This document shows positions 58,245 to 64,000 of a stretch of DNA of 64,000 nucleotides, piece after piece. The translations under genes were made by a program, and so were the position numbers. The notes beneath the pieces are model-generated. The model did not search any database. It was not told the origin of the DNA and saw only the letters and a list, made by a program, of their open reading frames with translations. The stretch is taken from the NCBI RefSeq assembly GCF_914484835.1, contig NZ_CAJZAR010000039.1, positions 124,001 through 188,000 on the forward strand. The letters are read 5' to 3'. The stretch is from Paraburkholderia tropica. Lineage in GTDB: Bacteria; Pseudomonadota; Gammaproteobacteria; Burkholderiales; Burkholderiaceae. How positions within the stretch are numbered: position 1 is the stretch's first letter; each line of letters begins with the position of its first letter.

Positions 58245-58263
58245 GGGCGCGCGCATCGCGCCC
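58245..58263. terminator. Hairpin in the convergent gap after the AtcC-type gene
   Basis: GGGCGCG-CGCAT-CGCGCCC is a perfect 7-bp stem, with no T-run, between the two converging stops. Confidence 0.4.
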
Positions 58264-58265
58264 GT

Positions 58266-59507
58266 TCAGAAGAACGCGCCCGTGGGCGGCAGTTGCCCGG
58301 TCAGCAGGTTCTGACCGAGCAGCCGCTCCTTGTAGAGCCGCGGATTGTGCGAGGCGATCACCTTGATGTTGCGCCAATGCCGGTCCAGCGCGGCCACGCT
58401 CGACACCGCCGAACCCGAGCCGAGATCGATGAGCCAGCTCGCCACTTGCGGCGCGAGATCGTCGATCACCACCTTCGCTTCCGAGGCGGCGAGCGTCGCG
58501 GCCAGCACGCTCGCGTAATCGTCGCGCGTGCCCCGGCTCGCGAGCGCGTGTTGCAGCGCCTGCACGGCGCGATCCGCGCTCGCTTCGATGCTCGCGGCGT
58601 AAGCGCGTATGCGGCCTAGCAGGGCTTGCAACGCGGGCTCGTCGGCGGGCTGCGCGGCTTCACCGTGGTAGAAGTTGCGCTGCCGCGCGCGCAGCACTTC
58701 GATGCCGTCCAGCACCACGCGCCGCGCGATGCCCGCGATGCAGTTCGTCAGGTACACCTGGTGGAACGTGAAGCCCCACGGCGCGGCGTCGGGCGATTTT
58801 GGCGGGTCGGGCGGATAGACATGGTCGGCCCGCACCGCGACCTCGCGAAACCGCGCCGTGCCCGAGCCCGTGAGGCGCTGGCCGAAGCCTTGCCAGTCGT
58901 CCTCGGTGGCGACGCCTTCGCCGCGTTCGAGCACGTATTGCACCGTTGCGTTCTCGCGGCTCTCGACCGCGACGCCGACGAAGGCATCGTTGTAGAGATT
59001 GCCGGTCGCGTAGACCTTGTCGCCCGAACCCACATAGACCTGCCTGCGCGCGTCCCATTCGAGACGGCTGATCACGCGGCTCGAACGCGCGCCCGCCGCC
59101 GTCGCATCGGTATCGGCGAAACTCAGCCCGACAGTCTTGCGCCGCCGCGCGAGATCGAGCACATGCGCGTGGAAAGGATGATCGCGATTTTGCAGCGCCG
59201 CCTCCACTTGCCAGAGGTGATTGCGAAACGCGTGGGCGATGTTCGAATCGGCGGCGGCGAGGTCGCGCGCGACCGTGAACAGGCCGATCAGCGACACGCC
59301 GTGACCGCCGTCGTCGACGGGCAGACGCAATGCGCCGAAGCCGAGCGATTTCAGCGCGGCGATCTCTTCGTGCGGCAGACGTTGCGCGCGTTCGCGCTGC
59401 GCCGCCGTCGCGGCGATCCCGGCAATCGCGGACGACAATCCGAGCGACGCGGACAACGGCGAAACCAGCGCGACAGCGCCGGGATTGGGTTGGGAAAGCT
59501 CAGCCAT
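58266..59507 (-). CDS. SfnB/DszC-like flavin monooxygenase (acyl-CoA dehydrogenase fold)
   Basis: 413 residues. Acyl-CoA-dehydrogenase fold: PHEEIAALKSLGFGALRLP, NIAHAFRNHLWQVEA, KTVGLSFADTDATA, LTGSGTARFREV. The ending RHWRNIKVIASHNPRLYKER matches the SfnB/DszC group, which are FMNH2-dependent monooxygenases that act in sulfur acquisition, not fatty-acid oxidation; the catalytic Glu of true dehydrogenases is not evident. It is the last gene of an operon with SsuABC-type genes. The substrate is probably an organosulfur compound. Confidence 0.88.
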   Translation of the reverse strand: MAELSQPNPGAVALVSPLSASLGLSSAIAGIAATAAQRERAQRLPHEEIAALKSLGFGALRLPVDDGGHGVSLIGLFTVARDLAAADSNIAHAFRNHLWQVEAALQNRDHPFHAHVLDLARRRKTVGLSFADTDATAAGARSSRVISRLEWDARRQVYVGSGDKVYATGNLYNDAFVGVAVESRENATVQYVLERGEGVATEDDWQGFGQRLTGSGTARFREVAVRADHVYPPDPPKSPDAAPWGFTFHQVYLTNCIAGIARRVVLDGIEVLRARQRNFYHGEAAQPADEPALQALLGRIRAYAASIEASADRAVQALQHALASRGTRDDYASVLAATLAASEAKVVIDDLAPQVASWLIDLGSGSAVSSVAALDRHWRNIKVIASHNPRLYKERLLGQNLLTGQLPPTGAFF

Positions 59508-59514
59508 ACGCGCT

Positions 59515-60531
59515 TCACACCTTCACGCTGTAATCGGCGACCTTGATCGGCGCGCTGATGATCTTGCGTTGCGCGAGCCAATCCGCGGCGCGCTGGAACT
59601 GCGCCATGAAGGCGGCGTCGTCGGGTTCGTGGAACTGGTTCACGCGCTTGAGGCTCGCCAGATAGTCGCGGACCTCGTTCGGATATTTCGCCTCTCTTTG
59701 CACGAGCAATTCCGATTCGGCCGAATGCTGCGACTGCCACGCGCCTTCGACGTAATACGCATCGAGCACCGCGCGCACGAGTTCGGAATTCTCCTCCGTG
59801 AATTTGCGGCGCGTGACCAGCGAGCTGTAGTCGATCAGAAAGTCGAGATCGCGGCCTTCATTGAAAATGTCTTTCGCGTCGTTCGCATGACGCGCGATAT
59901 CGACGGCGGGCGACCACATCGACCACGCGTCGACGCGGCCTTGCGCGAATGCGGGCGCCGCATCGGGCGGATTCAGATAAACGAATTCGACCTTGCTGCG
60001 ATCGACGTGGTATTTCTCCAGCGCTGCAATCAGCAGAAACTCGCCGAGCCCGGAGCGGTTCACGGCCACCTTGCGGCCGGCGAGATCGGCGACCGAATTG
60101 ATGTTGCTGGACTTCTTCACGATGATGGCCGTGGAGCGCGGCGAATACACATCGAAGCCCGTGAAGACGATGGGCGAGCCGGCCAGCATGGCGGCGAGCG
60201 CGGGCGTCGTCGATCCCCAGAAACCGAAATCCGCGCTGCCGCCCACGACCGCCTGAATCGAGGGTGCATGGTTCGGGAACGGGCCGATCCATTCGACCTT
60301 GATGTTCTTCGCCGCCAGCGTTTTCTCGAACACGCCGCGCTGTTTGGCGATGTCGGGCAGGGCGCCGTAGCCCCAGCCGATGCGTACCGTGTCGGTGTTG
60401 CGCGTGAGCTTGGCCGGTTGTGAGGTTTGGGCCGCCTGGGCGACAGGCAGCAGCGGCGCGGCGACAGCGCCCGCCAGCAGTCCGCCCGCCGCGCGCAGGA
60501 TACGGCGGCGAGTCAGTGAAGCGTCATTCAT
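59515..60531 (-). CDS. ssuA: Sulfonate/aromatic-sulfur ABC transporter substrate-binding protein
   Basis: 338 residues with a twin-arginine-like signal (TRRRILRAAGGLLAG...AQA). The NrtA/SsuA/TauA fold is seen: TVRIGWGYGALPDIAKQRGV, GGSADFGFWGSTTPALAA, NRSGLGEFLLIAALEK, VDAWSMWSPAVDIA. It lies seven bases upstream of the DszC-like gene. It binds an alkane- or aryl-sulfonate or a related organosulfur compound in the periplasm for the SsuBC-type proteins encoded upstream. Confidence 0.9.
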   Translation of the reverse strand: MNDASLTRRRILRAAGGLLAGAVAAPLLPVAQAAQTSQPAKLTRNTDTVRIGWGYGALPDIAKQRGVFEKTLAAKNIKVEWIGPFPNHAPSIQAVVGGSADFGFWGSTTPALAAMLAGSPIVFTGFDVYSPRSTAIIVKKSSNINSVADLAGRKVAVNRSGLGEFLLIAALEKYHVDRSKVEFVYLNPPDAAPAFAQGRVDAWSMWSPAVDIARHANDAKDIFNEGRDLDFLIDYSSLVTRRKFTEENSELVRAVLDAYYVEGAWQSQHSAESELLVQREAKYPNEVRDYLASLKRVNQFHEPDDAAFMAQFQRAADWLAQRKIISAPIKVADYSVKV

Positions 60532-60584
60532 TCGTTATCCTTGATTTTTTGTTTGCGTGGTTTGCGTTATTCGCGAGCGCGGCT

Positions 60585-61334
60585 TCAGTGCGTTTGAACG
60601 CCGAGTTCCGCGAGTAGCGTGTGCCGCAAGTCCTGCGGCGTGTGATGGCGCGTGTCGAATGCAGCGGCGATACGTCCCGCACGCATGACGAGAATCCGGT
60701 CCGCGAGCACGAGCGCTTCGTCGACGTCGTGCGTCACGATCAGCACGCCCGGCGCGTGACGCGCGACCAGTTCCTTGACGAGCCCGTGCATCTTGATGCG
60801 CGTGAGCGCATCGAGCGCCGCGAACGGCTCGTCGAGCAGCAACAGCGCGGGTTCGCGCACGAGCGCGCGCGCCAGCGCCACGCGCTGCGCCTGGCCGCCG
60901 GACAGATTGCGCGGCCAGTCGAGTTCGCGGCCCGCGAGACCGACTTCGGCGAGCGCACGCGACGCGCCGCTGCGGCCGATGCTCGATTCATGGCCGAGCG
61001 CGACGTTCTCCCACAACGTGGCCCACGGCAGCAGACGATGCTCCTGAAACACCACGGAAGGGCGCTCGGGCGCACGAATCTGGCCGGCATCCGGCGTGTC
61101 GAGGCCCGCGAGCGCACGCAGCAGCGTGGTCTTGCCGCAACCGCTTTCGCCAAGCAGCGCGACGAATTCTCCGCGGCGGATATCGAGGTCGAGCGCATCG
61201 ATCACGACGCGCGCGCCATACCGGCGCTGCAGACCGCGCACAGAAACGGCCAGCGGCGAAGCCGGGGAAGCGGCTTCATCGTCGCGTTGAGGCGCGGCGT
61301 TCGCGCGCGACGGCAAGGTGGCGATGAGACTCAT
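60585..61334 (-). CDS. ssuB: Sulfonate-type ABC transporter ATP-binding protein
   Basis: 249 residues from ATG at 61334, which overlaps the permease stop (ATGA) and has AAGGGAG upstream; the in-frame ATG at 61367 would lie inside the permease gene. Walker A GESGCGKTTLLRAL, signature LSGGQAQRVALARAL, Walker B LLLLDEPFAALDA and H-loop VTHDVDEALVLADRI. It energises the import of the ligand bound by the 59515 product. Confidence 0.93.
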   Translation of the reverse strand: MSLIATLPSRANAAPQRDDEAASPASPLAVSVRGLQRRYGARVVIDALDLDIRRGEFVALLGESGCGKTTLLRALAGLDTPDAGQIRAPERPSVVFQEHRLLPWATLWENVALGHESSIGRSGASRALAEVGLAGRELDWPRNLSGGQAQRVALARALVREPALLLLDEPFAALDALTRIKMHGLVKELVARHAPGVLIVTHDVDEALVLADRILVMRAGRIAAAFDTRHHTPQDLRHTLLAELGVQTH

Positions 61335-62170
61335 GCTTGCGCTCCCTTCGTGTAATTCGCGTGCCACGACAGCAAGCGCGCTTCGAGCGCACGAACCAGC
61401 GCGTCGGCAACGACGCCGATGATCGCGTAAATAATCATGGTCAGCAAAATGACATTGGTTTGCAGGAATTCGCGCGCGTCCATCGCCAGAAAGCCGATGC
61501 CCCTGGTCGTCGCGAGCGTTTCAGCGATCACGAGCGCGAGCCACGCATGCGCGAGCGCATAACGCACGCCGGTGAGAATGGCGGGCATCGCGCCGGGCAG
61601 AATGATCCGGCGCACGACGGCGGGCCATTTCATGCCGATCACTTTCGCGAGTTCCATCAGCTTCGGATCGATCTGGCGAATGCCGAGCATCGTGTTGATA
61701 TAGATGGGAAACAGCACCGCGAGCGCGACGAGAAAAATCTTCGCGCCTTCGCCCACGCCAAACCACACGATGACGAGCGGCAGCATCGCGAGAAAGGGCA
61801 CCGCGCGCACCATCTGGATCGAGCGGTCGATGAGCGCCTGAGCGAGACGCGAAAAGCCGACGAGCACGCCCAACGCCAACCCGATCGCGCCGCCGATCAA
61901 AAAGCCGCAGATCGCACGCAGCAGCGAAACGCCGAGATGGACGAAGAGGTCGCCGGTGCGGGCCAGATTCCATGCGGTGACGGCCACGCTGCTCGGGGAC
62001 GGCAGCACTTGCGGTTCGAGCCAGCCGGCGCGCGCGGCGATTTCCCAGATCACGACGATCAGGACCGGAATGGCCCAGGAAAGCCAGCTATAAAAAAGGT
62101 CTTTCGACAGCAGCGAACCGGCTCGCGAAGACGAGACGTAGCGGTTCGAAGAAGAGGTGACGTCAGCCAT
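61331..62170 (-). CDS. ssuC: Sulfonate-type ABC transporter permease
   Basis: 279 residues from ATG at 62170, with CGGAA a few bases upstream; a longer in-frame reading to 62359 adds a polar segment and is rejected. Six membrane helices. The docking loop KVIGMKWPAVVRRIILPGAM (around residues 175-194) is typical of SsuC/TauC. It is the first gene of the minus-strand sulfur operon. Confidence 0.92.
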   Translation of the reverse strand: MADVTSSSNRYVSSSRAGSLLSKDLFYSWLSWAIPVLIVVIWEIAARAGWLEPQVLPSPSSVAVTAWNLARTGDLFVHLGVSLLRAICGFLIGGAIGLALGVLVGFSRLAQALIDRSIQMVRAVPFLAMLPLVIVWFGVGEGAKIFLVALAVLFPIYINTMLGIRQIDPKLMELAKVIGMKWPAVVRRIILPGAMPAILTGVRYALAHAWLALVIAETLATTRGIGFLAMDAREFLQTNVILLTMIIYAIIGVVADALVRALEARLLSWHANYTKGAQA

Positions 62171-62413
62171 GTCAGTTCCGTGATGAGAATGAACGGATGC
62201 AACCGGTGGTAAAAAAGCCTTCCATGCGGTTGGCTGCGTGGTCTGGCTCGCGCGAGGCGGGTTCGTGAACGAGCGGCTGTCGCCGCGCTTCATTGAACGG
62301 ATCCGCGTTTGCGCGGCATGAAGCTGGTTATTAAAAACGCATCGATGCGGCTGTGACAAACGCTTTTTTATGCTTTGCTTTTCGAAAATGCTGCGCTGGC
62401 GTTTGCACTTGCG

Positions 62414-62432
62414 TCATGCGCATGCCGCATGA
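62414..62432. promoter_or_regulatory. Inverted repeat, candidate regulator site
   Basis: TCATGCG-CATGC-CGCATGA has perfect 7-bp arms. It lies mid-way in the divergent region and could bind a LysR-type sulfur regulator (CysB/Cbl kind) or another dimeric factor. Confidence 0.55.
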
Positions 62433-62531
62433 TCTAATGTAAATGATATGCGTATGTAGAATGTGCCAAACGCGGCTAGAACGAGCCCGATCCAATGCAG
62501 ACACCCGAATAACAAAATTCAAATTCCGTGG

Positions 62532-62560
62532 TTAGCCGCGGATGGCGCGCTCCCTATACT
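62532..62560 (+). promoter_or_regulatory. Candidate sigma-70 promoter of the flavin monooxygenase gene
   Basis: TATACT (62555-62560) is a good -10; 17 bases upstream TTAGCC (62532-62537) is a weak -35. The weak -35 suggests dependence on an activator. The predicted leader is about 35 bases. Confidence 0.45.
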
Positions 62561-62601
62561 TTTGCTCCTGGTGATATTCAGGAACCGGGGAGCACCGCGA
62601 A

Positions 62602-63930
62602 ATGAGTCGAAATTCGGCGAGCGACATGCCGCGCCATCTGCATCTGAACGTCAATATCCTGCACTCGGGTTTCGTGCCATCCGCGTGGCGCCTGCCGAAT
62701 GCCGATCCTCGCGCGTTCGTGGATGTCGCGCACTACGTGTGGGTCGCGCAACTCGCCGAGCGCGCGAAATTCGATGCAGTCTTTCTCGCCGACAATGCGG
62801 CCATCGTCGATCAGATCGACTTCCGTCCGATCACGGCGCTCGAACCCACGGTGCTGCTCGCCAGCATCGCGGCGGCGACCACGCATATCGGCGTGATCGG
62901 CACGGCTTCGACGAGCTATAACGAGCCGTACAACATCGCGCGGCGCTTCGCCACGCTCGATCACGTGAGCAGCGGGCGCGCCGGATGGAATATCGTGACG
63001 ACGGCCGATCTGCCGTCGGCGCGCAATTTCGGCCACGACGCGGTGCCCGATCATGCCCAGCGCTACGCGCGCGCGGCGGAGTTTACGGAGCTGGTCAAGG
63101 CGCTCTGGGATAGCTGGGCCGACGACGCCTTCATCGGCAATAAAGAGAGCGGGCGTTTTGTCGACGCGACGAAGGTGCGGCCAGTCGCGCACGAGGGGCG
63201 CTTTTTTAAGGTGCAGGGGCCGCTGAATCTGCCGCGGCCGCCGCAGGGTCATCCTGTGCTCGTGCAGGCCGGCGCTTCCGGCGATGGGCGCGATCTCGCG
63301 GCGCGACACGCGGAGGCGGTGTTTTCTGCGTCGCAGTCGTTCGACGAATCGGTGGCATACCGGGCCGATCTGAATGCGCGAGCGGGCGCTTATGGGCGTC
63401 GCCGGGGCGTGCTGGTGCTTGCGGGGCTGACGACCATCATCGGCGCGACGGAGGCCGAAGCCATTCGGCGCCGCGACGAACTTGTCGAGCAGATTCCCTG
63501 GCGTTACAGTCTTGCGCGACTAGCCGGCATCCTCGGCGTTGCGCCCGAGCGGCTCGATCTCGATGGGCGCGTGCCGGATGATCTCGCGTTGCCGAATGGC
63601 GGCAATGGCAATCACACGTTTTTTCACGCGACGCTGGCCCAGGCACGGCGTGGCGGTTATACGGTGCGCGAGTTGATCCGCTCGCTCGCGGGTGGCGGCG
63701 GACATCGCGTGATCGTTGGTACACCTGATCAGATTGCGGATGATATCGAGCGCTGGTTCGCGGGCGGTGCCGTCGATGGATTTAATCTCATGCCCGATGC
63801 GCTGCCGGACGGTCTGCAATCGTTCGTCGATGGCGTGGTGCCGATCTTGCAGCGACGTGGAATTTTTCGAACGGATTATGAAGGTAGAACGTTACGCTCG
63901 CATTTTGGGCTTGAACGGCCGGGAGTTTGA
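62602..63930 (+). CDS. NtaA/SnaA/DszA-family FMN-dependent monooxygenase
   Basis: 442 residues; GGGGAG lies 10 bases before the ATG. Luciferase-like TIM barrel with the family segments HLNVNILHSGFVPSAWR, ERAKFDAVFLADN, YNEPYNIARRFATLDHVSSG, RAGWNIVTT and HPVLVQAGASGDGRDLAARH. These two-component monooxygenases use reduced FMN from a separate reductase to cleave C-S or C-N bonds (DszA, NtaA). It is divergent from the Ssu/DszC-like operon, so it is likely an organosulfur enzyme. No flavin reductase gene is in view; it may lie beyond 64000. Confidence 0.9.
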   Translation: MSRNSASDMPRHLHLNVNILHSGFVPSAWRLPNADPRAFVDVAHYVWVAQLAERAKFDAVFLADNAAIVDQIDFRPITALEPTVLLASIAAATTHIGVIGTASTSYNEPYNIARRFATLDHVSSGRAGWNIVTTADLPSARNFGHDAVPDHAQRYARAAEFTELVKALWDSWADDAFIGNKESGRFVDATKVRPVAHEGRFFKVQGPLNLPRPPQGHPVLVQAGASGDGRDLAARHAEAVFSASQSFDESVAYRADLNARAGAYGRRRGVLVLAGLTTIIGATEAEAIRRRDELVEQIPWRYSLARLAGILGVAPERLDLDGRVPDDLALPNGGNGNHTFFHATLAQARRGGYTVRELIRSLAGGGGHRVIVGTPDQIADDIERWFAGGAVDGFNLMPDALPDGLQSFVDGVVPILQRRGIFRTDYEGRTLRSHFGLERPGV

Positions 63931-63970
63931 GGATGTCGCGACAGAGGCAGAGGAGGCCGCCAGAAACGCA

Positions 63971-63994
63971 AAACCCGGCCAGCATGCCGGGTTT
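63971..63994. terminator. Terminator-like hairpin at the right edge
   Basis: AAACCCGGC-N6-GCCGGGTTT is a perfect 9-bp stem, 40 bases past the monooxygenase stop, with short T-runs in both directions (TTT plus, TTTT minus). Probably a transcript end. Confidence 0.6.
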
Positions 63995-64000
63995 AGTGCG

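Larger units (their letters stand above)
62171..62601. other. 431-bp divergent promoter region of the sulfur genes
   Basis: No gene. It holds a 7-bp-arm inverted repeat at 62414-62432 and a candidate promoter for the flavin monooxygenase at 62532-62560. The part next to the permease shows nothing distinct to me. Confidence 0.5.

Noticed and set aside
58266..59507. Calling this gene a fatty-acid acyl-CoA dehydrogenase
   Set aside because: The C-terminal block and the sulfonate-transport neighbours fit the SfnB/DszC monooxygenase group better.

Overview
The window (64 kb, GC-rich, codons strongly G/C at the third base) looks like chromosome of a Burkholderiaceae betaproteobacterium, most likely Paraburkholderia or Caballeronia. 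The signs are four trimeric-porin genes of the Burkholderia type (one cut by the left edge), a DUF4148 small secreted protein, a 180-kDa-class NAD-glutamate dehydrogenase, a nag/mhb-type gentisate cluster and many LysR/LacI regulators. No rRNA, tRNA, IS element, prophage or CRISPR array was seen. It reads as a stretch of catabolic and nutrient-scavenging modules.

Layout. 1-2008: porin C-terminus and an MFS exporter. 2038-11040: LacI regulator, complete binding-protein ABC sugar importer, GH42 beta-galactosidase and exported GH53 endo-galactanase; this matches the Bacillus gan galactan-utilisation system and has a pair of 16-bp palindromic operators. 11385-17192: OmpR/EnvZ-type two-component pair, a response regulator with a degenerate receiver, a DUF4148 protein, a signal-peptide-bearing type I 3-dehydroquinate dehydratase and a porin. 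17251-21299: OmpW-like barrel, small membrane protein, porin, Phd/VapC-type toxin-antitoxin pair. 21418-31287: second LacI regulator with a second ABC sugar importer, GH3 glycosidase, XylB-type aldose dehydrogenase and XylC-type lactonase. 31477-36318: NAD-glutamate dehydrogenase. 36326-41587: iron locus (ECF sigma, FecR anti-sigma, STN-bearing TonB receptor, siderophore-type esterase) behind a good Fur box. 41744-49319: LysR, gentisate dioxygenase, fumarylpyruvate hydrolase, maleylpyruvate isomerase, 3-hydroxybenzoate 6-hydroxylase, aromatic-acid MFS and porin, together a full 3-hydroxybenzoate-to-fumarate/pyruvate route. 49450-54030: RhlE helicase, a small orphan protein, a CmcJ/NvfI-like oxygenase, LysR, DUF4865. 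54049-63930: organosulfur region with LysR, LivJ-type binding protein, AtcB/AtcC-type enzymes (thiazoline carboxylate to cysteine), DszC/SfnB-like monooxygenase, SsuABC-type transporter and a divergent NtaA/SnaA/DszA-type flavin monooxygenase.

Common threads. Both ABC sugar operons carry a stable hairpin without a U-tract directly after the binding-protein gene, which probably raises binding-protein expression over the permeases. Three catabolic or transport modules come with their own porin. An 8-4-8 inverted repeat built on ACGTTA lies upstream of the second sugar operon; a related site with a degenerate right arm lies before the 19.1-kb porin, and a similar one before the toxin-antitoxin pair, suggesting a shared regulon. 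The most promising candidate for an undescribed system is the 54-64 kb organosulfur island, in which thiazoline-to-cysteine hydrolysis is placed beside two flavin oxygenases and a sulfonate-type importer. All names rest on reading of motifs and family memory; no search was run.
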